This document shows positions 45,359 through 54,408 of a stretch of 64,000 bases of DNA, piece after piece; position 1 is the first letter of the stretch; every line of letters begins with the position of its first letter. The translations under genes and the position numbers were made by a program. The stretch is from Paenibacillus amylolyticus (lineage in GTDB: Bacteria > Bacillota > Bacilli > Paenibacillales > Paenibacillaceae): the NCBI RefSeq assembly GCF_003719335.1, contig NZ_RIAS01000003.1:1-64000 (forward strand). The letters are read 5' to 3'. Under the pieces are notes generated by a model. That model worked only from the letters and a program-made list of their open reading frames with translations, had not been told where the DNA came from and did no database searches.

Positions 45359-46240
45359 CTATTCTTTCATGCCCGAAGTAGCCATCGTCTGCATAACACT
45401 GCTCTGAGAGATAACAAACAGCGTGATCGGTACAATCATGAGAAGCAACGCTACCGCTGCACCTACTCCCGCTCTTACAATCCCGCCCTGTACGATCTGA
45501 CTGAGTGCATAATGAAGCGTTTTGAGATTTTCACTGTAGATAAAACTTCCACCGTCTGTTCCCCACAGAGCAGGGAACTGCAAAATCATAAGTGTAAGCC
45601 ATGCAGGCTTCACGTTAGGCATTACAATGCTCCAAAAAATCCGATATTCATTCGCACCATCAATCTTCGCTGCTTCCAGCAACGCATCAGGAATCTGTTC
45701 CATGAACTGTTTCATCAGGAACAGCCCGAGTGAGAACGCCAGAGAAGGCACAATGATGGAAGCGTGTGTGTTGATCCAACCAAGCCAGGACATCACCATG
45801 TAGTTCGGAATTGCGGTAACGTGCGGCGAGAACATCAATGACAAAATGACAATGGTGAACAATATTTTGGATCCCGGAAAACGATATTTCGCCAAGGGGT
45901 ACGCTGCTGCAGATGCAAGCAGGATGTGCCCGGCCGTGCCCACTAATGTAATAAGAAGTGTATTGGCAATATATCGAGATAAGGGTACCCATGAATTGCC
46001 CATCAGATTAATCAAATCTGCGAAATTTTCTGTCGTCGGATTGTTCACCCAGAAGCGCGGCGGGAAGATAAAAAGTTCATCCAGCGGCTTAAAGGCATTG
46101 TTGACGGCATAAATCAGCGGAAGCACCATGAATGATCCGAACACGGCCAGCAACGCAAACAACATGAAACTGACGGTAAATGACCGGTTAAGTCTCTTCG
46201 GCATGCCGAAGATCGCACGTACTTTGCTGGTCATCGTCAT
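45359..46240 (-). CDS. Carbohydrate ABC transporter permease (UgpE/MalG-like), first pair
   Basis: 293 residues and six helices. EAA loop LLEAAKIDGANEYRIFWSIVM. The ATG overlaps the stop of the partner permease (ATGA), so translation is coupled. Unlike the LplC-type permeases elsewhere in the window, it ends in SQSSVMQTMATSGMKE, placing it in a different CUT1 subgroup. Confidence 0.9.
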   Translation of the reverse strand: MTMTSKVRAIFGMPKRLNRSFTVSFMLFALLAVFGSFMVLPLIYAVNNAFKPLDELFIFPPRFWVNNPTTENFADLINLMGNSWVPLSRYIANTLLITLVGTAGHILLASAAAYPLAKYRFPGSKILFTIVILSLMFSPHVTAIPNYMVMSWLGWINTHASIIVPSLAFSLGLFLMKQFMEQIPDALLEAAKIDGANEYRIFWSIVMPNVKPAWLTLMILQFPALWGTDGGSFIYSENLKTLHYALSQIVQGGIVRAGVGAAVALLLMIVPITLFVISQSSVMQTMATSGMKE

Positions 46241-47193
46241 TCACCTATCTTTCTCAGCATTTTTTGCGTGAAAATGTTCGTTCCAAGCATCAGTCCAAAC
46301 AGGACGGTTGCGATCGCTGAAGCGTATCCCATCTCAAAGCGAATCGTACCAAAGTCCATCAAATGGGTGACCACGGTATGCGCTGCATAGTTAACACTTG
46401 GGAAACCTGCCAGTGCAATCGAGATTTCGGCTACTGCGAACGAAGCTGTAATCTGCATGACTGCCCCAAACATCAACTGAGGTCTCATGGATGGCAATGT
46501 GATGTACCAGAGCTCCTGCCAGCGGTTTTTGATGCCGTCCACTGTTCCGGCTTCCACCAGTGAGCGATCAATCGTCTGCAAACCTGCTATAAAGGCCAGA
46601 AAGCTGGTTCCGAGACTAAGCCAGAGCTGTACCAGAATCACGATGCCGAGTACATATTTCTCATTGGCAAGCCACTGAATCGGCTCCAGAATCACGCCAA
46701 GGCGCATAAGAAAACCGTTCATGTAACCGTAGCTGTCACCAGAGAAGATGATCAGCCAGATGAAAAATACATTACCTGAGATCGATGGTGCATAGAAAAC
46801 CAGTGTCATAACCGCCCTGACTTTAGGAGACAGCTCATTGATGATCCAAGCAAACAAAAAACAGGCGATGTAACTGACTGGGCCCGTGATTACAGCAAAC
46901 AGTAACGTGTTTTTAAGTGCGATCAGGAATACGTCGTCGTTCAGGAACAACCGCGAATAGTTCTGCCACCCGACAAAACGAGGCAGTTCCAGCATGTTAA
47001 AGTGGAAAAAGCTAAGACCGAGCGATATGCCGACCGGAATGACCGTAAACATGAAAAAGATCAGCATAAACGGTGCCATTAAGACGTAATAATGCCTGCT
47101 GAGATACAGATTCCTTTTCAATAAGAACCACCAGCCGACCTGGCGTGTATGCATGACAGGAGCGGCGGCTGTCTTGGATGTTTTTACTTCCAA
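46237..47193 (-). CDS. Carbohydrate ABC transporter permease (UgpA/MalF-like), first pair
   Basis: 318 residues: basic N-terminus, six helices, HYYVLMAPFMLIFFMFTVIP and EAA-type loop LVEAGTVDGIKNRWQELWYI (the usual second Ala is Gly). TTG 47193 follows AGGGAGG with seven-base spacing. Lies 19 bp after the fused binding protein, its likely ligand donor. Confidence 0.9.
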   Translation of the reverse strand: MEVKTSKTAAAPVMHTRQVGWWFLLKRNLYLSRHYYVLMAPFMLIFFMFTVIPVGISLGLSFFHFNMLELPRFVGWQNYSRLFLNDDVFLIALKNTLLFAVITGPVSYIACFLFAWIINELSPKVRAVMTLVFYAPSISGNVFFIWLIIFSGDSYGYMNGFLMRLGVILEPIQWLANEKYVLGIVILVQLWLSLGTSFLAFIAGLQTIDRSLVEAGTVDGIKNRWQELWYITLPSMRPQLMFGAVMQITASFAVAEISIALAGFPSVNYAAHTVVTHLMDFGTIRFEMGYASAIATVLFGLMLGTNIFTQKMLRKIGE

Positions 47194-47212
47194 CCGTTAC
47201 CCTCCCTTTCTT

Positions 47213-50110
47213 TTATTTCAGATTAAATTCCTTACGTTTCAGTTCAATCTCATCGTCAATATAAAGTACATAGTCTGATAAAGCCTCACGTGGATTTTCA
47301 TTCGCGTTAACCACTTTGCGGAAGGCGTTATCCAGATGTCGGCCTGTAAAATAACCTCCTGGCATCTGTGGGATTCCTTGCACCCACTCCCATTGCTTCT
47401 CCAGGTTCTGGTAATCTTTCACCGGCCAAGGTAATTGCTCTAATGCTTCAATGTTCGCTGTAGGATAACGAGCAGCCGCTCCCATCAGTCCTTCCATTTC
47501 TCGTCCATACTCAATCTGGGTTGACTCATCCGTCCACCACTTCATGAATTTCCATGCCGCTTCTTTGTTGCTGGCATTTTCGAGCATCATGACCGCACTG
47601 CTCGCGCTAGCTACCTCATGCCTTATAGAACCATCCGGAAGCTGCGTGCCAGGCACAATCGTGAAGTCCCACAGGTTACGGATTTCCGGTGCTAATACCG
47701 TCAGCATGTTATAGGTCGTGTAGTCGGCGATACCGATCGGCATTTCTCCTGTACGGAAACGGTTCGGGAAATCGGCTTTCAGTGGGAACTTGTAATTCGT
47801 ATAAAATTGCGTCCAGCGTTTGAATGCTTCCATCGAAATTTCCGAATCGAGTGCACTCTTTTTCCCGTCTTCAGTGTAGAAATTCCCGTCATTTTGATAC
47901 AACAGCATCGCAAAAGTTGCGTTAGGAACCATGTTGGCATTGTTCAGCGTATCTTCAATCGGCAGATAGAACTCCATATTGTGCTTCTGCAATACAGCGA
48001 TCGCATTATACACGTCCTGCCAAGTTTTTGGTGGCTCCAAACCTAATTCATTCAAAATATCCTTGCGGTAAAACAGCATTGGAAAATGCTGTTGCTCCGG
48101 GAGTGCATATACTCCACCGTCATACTCATAAGGTGTTATTCCGCTTGCCCGGAATCTGCTGGCCACCTCTTTAAAATCCGGAAACTTGCTCAGATCCGCT
48201 GCCGCATTTCTCATCGCATAGTTCACAGGAATATCTTCACCCATCTGCATCGCCACATCAGGACCTTCTCCGGAGAGCGTTGCGGGCAACAAAATATTCG
48301 GCGGCACAAGCCGTAGTTGAACAGACACATCGGTATCCGGTGTAAACGTATCGTCAATCATGCCCTTAAGAACTTGAGCCTGATCCCGTCCGGTGGTGAT
48401 CCATACGGTGATCGAGTCCTTCTTTTTCTCCACGTTACCGATGCTGTCATAGTCTTCCGTGTAGGAAGCGACATAAGCACCAAGTTCATGCTTCACCTGT
48501 TGGAACGCAGAAGCTTCGGCCTTTGGCATTTCTTGTCCTGGAGGAGCGACAACTAGATAATCCATTGTAATCGGCTGCTCACGTACGGTCAGAATCCACG
48601 TGCCCAGACCGCCGACGTTAATTTTGAACGTATCCAACCGTTTCGGAACGGTTTCTGGCCTTGCCGCCATATCCTTGAGCTGTACTACCATGGCATTCAG
48701 AATGGCTACTTTATCACTCTGTTCCCCGGTTGCCTTTTCGAGATACGCAGCGACAGAGGTGAGGATCTCCGCTTGCTTTTCAAAAACCTCTGTCATCTCT
48801 GGAATGCGTTTCTCCAGCTGATAATCCCGTAGTGGATCCGGTTTGTTGGAGGTAATCATCAAAATTTTGCGGTACATCTCATTCAACTCAAGTACGCTTG
48901 ATTCCACGGTTCGTAGTAACGGGGCTATATCGCCGAGTGTGACAGTCATCCGTAAGCGGTGTTTTCCCTTCTCCAGATGAAACTGATAGGGTTCTTCTCC
49001 CCCATTTCCGAGCACTTGTGTCTGCCAGGACGGACTGTAGTTGAAGCGAATTCGCTTCATCTCTTCAAACGGAACTTTGCCGTTAATGGTAAGACTCCGC
49101 GTGGCATAGATGCCCCGAAGCTGATCCTGCTTCACTTTTAACGCTATCTGGTACAAACCATCCTCAGGTACATCTATCTCCCATTCGACCCATTCCCCCG
49201 GAAGTTTCCAGTTCACGCCTCCGATCGCATTGATCCGAATTTTGGATACGTCGTAGGGTTCAAGAGATGGACTGGATCGATCCGAGATGGGTGCAAGTGT
49301 AGGTGAAGATTTGGTGATCGCTTCTTCGCCTTGCACTTTTAGCATGGTGGGACTGGCTGCCTTTAAACCTAACGAATCATACGTCTTCTGAATTTCGGCA
49401 TACGTAGGAATGGCCTCTTCCTGATACAGTTCGATGTAATCAATCGCCATACTCTCTCTAAGAGAAGTCAAAGCTAATTGCTGTTTGCCTTTTTCAAAAT
49501 AAAACTGAAACGGTTCTTCAAAATATCCGGCACTGTCTCGAAACGAAGCGAGCTGCCATTCCGGCTTCTCCACCTGTCTTGGTCTGAGATCGTTGCCCCG
49601 ATCATCTTGACGGACGTGATCTTCGCGATTGCCCCATACCCTGTCGAACAGAAGTACATCTGCTTCCCGAAAGGGAACTTCCCCGTTTATCTCCAGCTTG
49701 CGCTCGATTCCGGAGCTTTTGCCTTCGACAGGATAATAGTGAATGCGAACCTGATATAAACCACTCACTTGAACGGGAACATCCCATCGAATGGTTCCGG
49801 ATTCGGGTGTAATGACAGCACTGCCATCCAGCCCTTCATATCCTTGCACCACCTTGAACTCTCCGTTATCCGCCTCAGTATATGCTTCACCTTGAATTCT
49901 TACGGTAGTATCGGGTTTGGCAGTGCTCGCATACGTTTCCTGATAATGTTCATAACTTCGTGAATCCCTGGTACCCGCTACAGCATCAAAATCCTCAAGT
50001 GCATGTACTGTCCCGGGGCTCTGATTCTTGGATGGATAGATCACGATGATCGAGAACACCAAAGCCAGAACAAGTGCCAGAATCAGTACCTTTTTCTTAC
50101 GTGACCGCAT
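47213..50110 (-). CDS. Solute-binding protein fused to N-terminal beta-sandwich domains
   Basis: About 965 residues, roughly twice the usual size. After a hydrophobic N-terminus (VLILALVLALVFSIIVIYP) without lipobox Cys come two CBM6/35-like sandwiches (about 65-245 and 290-410; GTIRWDVPVQVSGLYQVRIH and GEWVEWEIDVPEDGLYQIAL, each with an INGKVPF- or INGEVPF-type turn). Then a helical linker (about 430-490) and a family-1 binding fold (about 570-960; VSVQLRLVPPNILLPATLSG, FPMLFYRKDILNELGLEPP, NRFRTGEMPIGIADYTTYN). It may stay anchored by its N-terminus. The start is a choice: ATG 50110 has AAAGGGG upstream; a longer frame reaches 50176. Follows a normal binding lipoprotein gene. Confidence 0.82.
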   Translation of the reverse strand: MRSRKKKVLILALVLALVFSIIVIYPSKNQSPGTVHALEDFDAVAGTRDSRSYEHYQETYASTAKPDTTVRIQGEAYTEADNGEFKVVQGYEGLDGSAVITPESGTIRWDVPVQVSGLYQVRIHYYPVEGKSSGIERKLEINGEVPFREADVLLFDRVWGNREDHVRQDDRGNDLRPRQVEKPEWQLASFRDSAGYFEEPFQFYFEKGKQQLALTSLRESMAIDYIELYQEEAIPTYAEIQKTYDSLGLKAASPTMLKVQGEEAITKSSPTLAPISDRSSPSLEPYDVSKIRINAIGGVNWKLPGEWVEWEIDVPEDGLYQIALKVKQDQLRGIYATRSLTINGKVPFEEMKRIRFNYSPSWQTQVLGNGGEEPYQFHLEKGKHRLRMTVTLGDIAPLLRTVESSVLELNEMYRKILMITSNKPDPLRDYQLEKRIPEMTEVFEKQAEILTSVAAYLEKATGEQSDKVAILNAMVVQLKDMAARPETVPKRLDTFKINVGGLGTWILTVREQPITMDYLVVAPPGQEMPKAEASAFQQVKHELGAYVASYTEDYDSIGNVEKKKDSITVWITTGRDQAQVLKGMIDDTFTPDTDVSVQLRLVPPNILLPATLSGEGPDVAMQMGEDIPVNYAMRNAAADLSKFPDFKEVASRFRASGITPYEYDGGVYALPEQQHFPMLFYRKDILNELGLEPPKTWQDVYNAIAVLQKHNMEFYLPIEDTLNNANMVPNATFAMLLYQNDGNFYTEDGKKSALDSEISMEAFKRWTQFYTNYKFPLKADFPNRFRTGEMPIGIADYTTYNMLTVLAPEIRNLWDFTIVPGTQLPDGSIRHEVASASSAVMMLENASNKEAAWKFMKWWTDESTQIEYGREMEGLMGAAARYPTANIEALEQLPWPVKDYQNLEKQWEWVQGIPQMPGGYFTGRHLDNAFRKVVNANENPREALSDYVLYIDDEIELKRKEFNLK

Positions 50111-50212
50111 GTTTGCATGTATCCCCTTTCCTGTAAGCGTATCAGCAAAAGAATGATTGACTAGGACAGACCGCACTTCTTACTCGCGCGTTCTGCCCGT
50201 ATTTAGCAGTGC

Positions 50213-51568
50213 TTATTTGTATACCTCATCAATTGCGGCTTGGAAAGGAGCCTTGTATTTCTGAATCAACGTAGATACGGATACGCCTTCTTTCAGTTCT
50301 CCATCAAAATCCCAATATGGAAGGGACGGAAACGTGTTATGGTCGAGAACAAGCATGCCAGCTGCCACTTCTCTGGCATTGTTAATATCTGCTTCATCGG
50401 TCAGATGTCTTTCGAGCGTGGATTGTTCCGGATAATCATAGATGGAATCAATCTCATTGATTTTTTCCCAGATATACATCAGTTGCTCCGGATTTTCTAC
50501 CGCTTTAGGGATGGTGATCGCTTGATAACGAGATTCACCGGAGTGGTATGCAGAAGCGCTAGGTCCTTTCGGGTACGGCAGGAAGCCGATATCATAGTCA
50601 GGCATATCTGTTTTGATGCCTTCAATCTCGTACATTGCTCCAGAATACATGAGTGTATTTCCTTGACGGAAGAAGGTAGCTGGTTCAGTCCAGTCACCGC
50701 CTTCTGTTGGTCTGCCCACTTTCTCTGTAGCCAATTTATTCAAGAAATTAAGCGCTTCTTTTGTTTTTGGATCTTCGAGGTTCTGTTTATCCTCTTTCGT
50801 CAGTGAAGCTTCGTTGGAATACAGGATTGGTTCAAGCAACCCTGTTTGAGCTAGGCCCCACGTATCCAGCTTGCCGTCATTATTCCGGTCTTTGTTGGCT
50901 TGCTTGGCTACAGCCAGGAAGTTATCCCAATTCCATTCGTCCGCATCAACATATTCCTGCAGCGGCTTCATACCAAGCTCTTGCATCAGAGTACGGTTGT
51001 AGAAAATACCGTTGATAAACGAAGACTTATCTTCCGTAAATCCGTAACCTTTACCTTCATATTGCATATATTCCTTGGTTGTTTTTTGATTGAATACCTG
51101 GTCGTTCTTAATATAATCATCTACCGGCCACAACAGATCTTGTTTGGTCAGTGCCGGAATCGCGTAGTTTTTACCGAGTCTGACAAAGTCGCCAAGCGGC
51201 TCGCCTGCCATCAAGGAAGCTACAACTTTCTCCTGATATTCACCAAAATCGATGGATACGTATTCGATATTAAAATTGTGTTTTTTCTTCAAAGCTTCGA
51301 GGTTCTCGAGTCGTTTGATATTGTCCGGATTGTTATCTGTAATTTGCATATCCCACCATGCCACAACCTTGATCGTTCTACCACCCATGTCAAAATCCAT
51401 CTCCGGTGTAGAATTTTCATTTTTCGGCTCTGTTTCGGCTGGTGCTTGCTCCTCCTGCGGTGCCGGTTTTTCAGGTGCCGGCTCAGCAGAAGGTGCAGAA
51501 CTACAAGCGTTGATCATCAACATGACCGCAAACAATAGACTCAGTAGCATAAACTTGTTTTTCTTCAT
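50213..51568 (-). CDS. Extracellular solute-binding lipoprotein, first gene of the large operon
   Basis: 451 residues, lipobox INAC (Cys22), an acidic Pro/Glu-rich linker and a family-1 sugar-binding fold (IKVVAWWDMQITDNNPDN, GIFYNRTLMQELGMKP, MYSGAMYEIEGIKTD). GGGGGG precedes the ATG. It starts the ten-gene operon. The promoter region has TATAAT (51667-51662), a cre-like site and AATGCAC direct repeats shared with a divergent AraC gene. Together with the fused binding protein there are two binding proteins for two permease pairs. The ligand is unknown. Confidence 0.9.
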   Translation of the reverse strand: MKKNKFMLLSLLFAVMLMINACSSAPSAEPAPEKPAPQEEQAPAETEPKNENSTPEMDFDMGGRTIKVVAWWDMQITDNNPDNIKRLENLEALKKKHNFNIEYVSIDFGEYQEKVVASLMAGEPLGDFVRLGKNYAIPALTKQDLLWPVDDYIKNDQVFNQKTTKEYMQYEGKGYGFTEDKSSFINGIFYNRTLMQELGMKPLQEYVDADEWNWDNFLAVAKQANKDRNNDGKLDTWGLAQTGLLEPILYSNEASLTKEDKQNLEDPKTKEALNFLNKLATEKVGRPTEGGDWTEPATFFRQGNTLMYSGAMYEIEGIKTDMPDYDIGFLPYPKGPSASAYHSGESRYQAITIPKAVENPEQLMYIWEKINEIDSIYDYPEQSTLERHLTDEADINNAREVAAGMLVLDHNTFPSLPYWDFDGELKEGVSVSTLIQKYKAPFQAAIDEVYK

Positions 51569-51615
51569 TGTCTTCCCCCCTGATTGTCGTGTGCTACCAA
51601 AGTTTATCGTCCAAA

Positions 51616-51747
51616 TGTAAGCGCAAACAACCTGCTTAAATACAGGTGTTTACCCGGTCAGATTATAGATCAGGTTCATTTGAGGAGTGATTTAGAGTAT
51701 TTCACCTGCAATTGGTAAAGAAATGCACTCTCTGCAAAATAATGCAC
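51616..51747. promoter_or_regulatory. Divergent control region of the ten-gene operon
   Basis: TGTAAGCGCAAACA (51616-51629) matches the cre consensus and lies downstream of a TATAAT (51667-51662, minus strand), so CcpA could act as a roadblock. AATGCAC occurs twice (51722-51728, 51741-51747), 19 bp apart, a spacing that fits an AraC-type protein. No good -35 is seen, again fitting an activator. Confidence 0.5.
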
Positions 51748-51842
51748 ATTGTATGCGCTTTCTTTTCTTCCCATAATGAAATTAAGCCTTATTTCAGTTA
51801 AACATTCGATCGGAATATCAGGAGAAGGTGAGGTCATGCTTT

Positions 51843-52607
51843 ATGTACAGTGTTTTACTTGTTGATTATAGCCGCCGCTTGTGTAGAGAGCTTGAACTGC
51901 TTCTTAAAGACAACAAACTCCCATTTACAATTACAGATTCAGTTTCCTCTTCAAACGCTGCTCTTGCCGCATTGTCTGACCGGGATTTCAGTGTTGTCGT
52001 TGTGCATACAGAGCATTTCGATACGGCTGGATTATGGTTGTGTCACCACATTCGAAAAACAAACGATATCCCTATCCTACTGCTTGGTGGAAGGGATCAA
52101 TTCAGACTGGTTCGCAAAGCATTAACTTATCAGGTAAATGATTATTTACCCTCACCTTTTAGTGCTTCCGCGCTTGTACACAGTTTATACGGGCTTCTGA
52201 ATAAACTTGGGCCTGTTCCTATGAAAAAAAAACCTGGCCTCAAGCCCACCATTCAGCTTAACGGCAAAGCGATGGATTCCAATCATGTGATTCGGATCGT
52301 GAAAGCTTACGTAAGAGATCATCTGAAAGAAGAGATCACGTTGAAAAAGATCGCGGATATGATGCATTTCAATTGTGCCTATCTAGGTCAAAAGTTCAAA
52401 ATGGAGGAAAATGTTTCATTTAATGACTACATGCTACAGGAACGAATGAAAAAAGCCAAACAGCTTCTCCTGTCCACTGACCTGCGAATTTACGAAATTG
52501 CTTTGGAGGTTGGATATCGGGATATTGATTGGTTTTATAAAAAATTTAAAGCTTACGCCGGGTCAAGTCCTAATGCCTATCGCAGGCAAAAGGCTCATAC
52601 GGCTTAA
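51843..52607 (+). CDS. AraC regulator with pseudo-receiver domain
   Basis: 254 residues. The N-terminal 120 residues have receiver-like secondary structure (MYSVLLVDYSRR; FSVVVVHTEHFDTAGLWL; DYLPSPFSASAL) but all three functional positions are lost: the acidic pair is DY, the phosphoacceptor position is His/Thr and the Lys of the KP motif is Ser. The C-terminal AraC domain is intact (ITLKKIADMMHFNCAYLGQKFK; RIYEIALEVGYRDIDWFYKKFKAYAGSSPNAYRR). ATG 51843 follows AGGTGAGG. Divergent from the ten-gene operon and probably its regulator, acting without phosphorylation. Confidence 0.85.
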   Translation: MYSVLLVDYSRRLCRELELLLKDNKLPFTITDSVSSSNAALAALSDRDFSVVVVHTEHFDTAGLWLCHHIRKTNDIPILLLGGRDQFRLVRKALTYQVNDYLPSPFSASALVHSLYGLLNKLGPVPMKKKPGLKPTIQLNGKAMDSNHVIRIVKAYVRDHLKEEITLKKIADMMHFNCAYLGQKFKMEENVSFNDYMLQERMKKAKQLLLSTDLRIYEIALEVGYRDIDWFYKKFKAYAGSSPNAYRRQKAHTA

Positions 52608-52719
52608 TCCAACGATTGATATACGCAACCGAGTGGATACGGAGCGTATCCTCCATTTTATCCTGGATTATCTTAATTTTGCCGACAGTGTCTGCATATA
52701 TAGAAAAATCTATCTAATG

Positions 52720-52754
52720 AAAAGCACGCAGGAGTTGCTACTCCTGCGTGCTTT
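52720..52754. terminator. Bidirectional terminator between convergent regulators
   Basis: Perfect AAAGCACGCAGGAGT/ACTCCTGCGTGCTTT stem with a four-base loop between the pseudo-receiver gene and the YesN-type gene. Confidence 0.9.
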
Positions 52755-52770
52755 ATTACGTTCTTATTAC

Positions 52771-54408
52771 TTACCGATCAGCCGAACGAGTCAGTAAAGT
52801 TTCGCGATACTCTTGAGGTGTCATGCCCGTCTGTTTTTTAAACAGCCTAGTAAACGAATGTGCAGATTCATAACCGACCTGAAGTGCAACTTCCCGCACC
52901 ATAAGCTCATGGTTCATGAGCAGCTCCTTGGCCTTTCGAATTCGGCTATCATCAATAAATTCGGATAAATTAATGCCCATCTCCTGTTTGAAAAATCTGG
53001 ATAGATACGAAGGATTAAAGTGATGCAGTTCTGCCAGTCGTACTAACGTAAGATCTTTTTCCAGATTACTCTTGATATAATTACACAAACTCTGTACGAC
53101 CATATTCGCACGTTCCTCTTCGTTTGAACGTTTGAAGTTGACCAGCTCATCGGCTGCTAGATAGAGATATTGAACGGCATCTTTCATGCTTGGAAAATGA
53201 TCCAAATGCAGAAAACTTCGCTGATCCGAGGTTTTCTGCTTGAGCCCCCAGCGATTAAATGCAGCGTAAATGGTCAATGCCAGATGATAATATGTCTCCA
53301 TCGCCCGCTCCATCGTCATATCCTGTTGAAGGAGTTCTCCCACAAGTTCTTCGAAGATATCATAAAAGGATTGAAAACGCCCTGTCTCCAGAAAACCATT
53401 CATTGCCTCTACCCTGCTTGATATCCTCAGTGATTCCTTCGGAGTACCCGCTTGAGGCTCCTTGTAATTGTCTGTCAGAACCATCGACATCCCATCCCCA
53501 ACTTTCATCCACTGTAACAAGCGTAGACGCTCGTATTGCTGTGGAATTTGGAACCATTCACACCCCCGCCCACTAAGTGTACATGCAATCGACACGCCAA
53601 GTGAAGCTAGACACGACTCCTGTACAAGCTCTAACGTTCCTTCCATGTATCTGGCGAAATGCTGTTCTGCATCTCGTTGCCCATCTTTAGGTTGAAGGAG
53701 CCATACCGTATCACCATAATGATCCGTAGCACTGGCACATTCCATATACTCACTCATCAACGATGTTCCAATAATCCGAATAGAAGATTGAGCACACCCT
53801 TGTTCAACTTCTGCTGGTTCATTTTGCTTATTCAATCGTGCAAGTACCAGAAACACGGGAGAATCAGCTTTTAAATGAATCTCCCTCTCCAGTAGTTCGG
53901 CCTGAATTTCAACCGAAGAAGCAGCAGTTGAACCTTCCTGAAGAAGCTTTCGGATGTATTCATCCTGCCTCAATGCGGTTAGCCGGGATGTAATCTCGCT
54001 TTGTTGTTTCAGAAGATTATGCATATCATAACTTTCCCTGATCTCTTCCATAACCTGCTCCACCATATGCATCACTTTGTCGTACCCTTCTGTCTTAAGC
54101 AGGTACCGTACGTTGTTCATCTGAAAGGCTTTGTAGGCATATTCAAAATCACTGTGTCCCGTCAGGAAAATAACACGGCACTGCGGCCAGCGGCTTTGAA
54201 TCTCTTCCGTCAGCTCAAGCCCGCTCATGCCCGGCATACGAATATCCGTCAACACAATATCAATTCTGGAACGCCGCATCCAAGAGAGTGCTTCTGCAGC
54301 AGAATATGCTTTGCATACATCCAGCCGATCCGGCATGTGTCTCGCAAATGTTTCATACAAACTATCCGTAATGATTTCCTCGTCATCTACAATCAGAAGT
54401 CGATACAT
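52771..54408 (-). CDS. YesN-type response regulator with AraC DNA-binding domain
   Basis: 545 residues. Intact receiver (LLIVDDEE; IVLTDIRMPGMSG; the KP position reads LLKTEGYDK, a slight variant with Lys kept). A long middle region, then the AraC helices (LTLVRLAELHHFNPSYLSRFFK; MVREVALQVGYESAHSFTRLFKKQTGMTPQEYRE). It overlaps the kinase gene by 26 nt and is the last gene of the binding protein-kinase-regulator unit. Target genes are unknown; the ten-gene operon and its own promoter are candidates. Confidence 0.92.
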   Translation of the reverse strand: MYRLLIVDDEEIITDSLYETFARHMPDRLDVCKAYSAAEALSWMRRSRIDIVLTDIRMPGMSGLELTEEIQSRWPQCRVIFLTGHSDFEYAYKAFQMNNVRYLLKTEGYDKVMHMVEQVMEEIRESYDMHNLLKQQSEITSRLTALRQDEYIRKLLQEGSTAASSVEIQAELLEREIHLKADSPVFLVLARLNKQNEPAEVEQGCAQSSIRIIGTSLMSEYMECASATDHYGDTVWLLQPKDGQRDAEQHFARYMEGTLELVQESCLASLGVSIACTLSGRGCEWFQIPQQYERLRLLQWMKVGDGMSMVLTDNYKEPQAGTPKESLRISSRVEAMNGFLETGRFQSFYDIFEELVGELLQQDMTMERAMETYYHLALTIYAAFNRWGLKQKTSDQRSFLHLDHFPSMKDAVQYLYLAADELVNFKRSNEEERANMVVQSLCNYIKSNLEKDLTLVRLAELHHFNPSYLSRFFKQEMGINLSEFIDDSRIRKAKELLMNHELMVREVALQVGYESAHSFTRLFKKQTGMTPQEYRETLLTRSADR

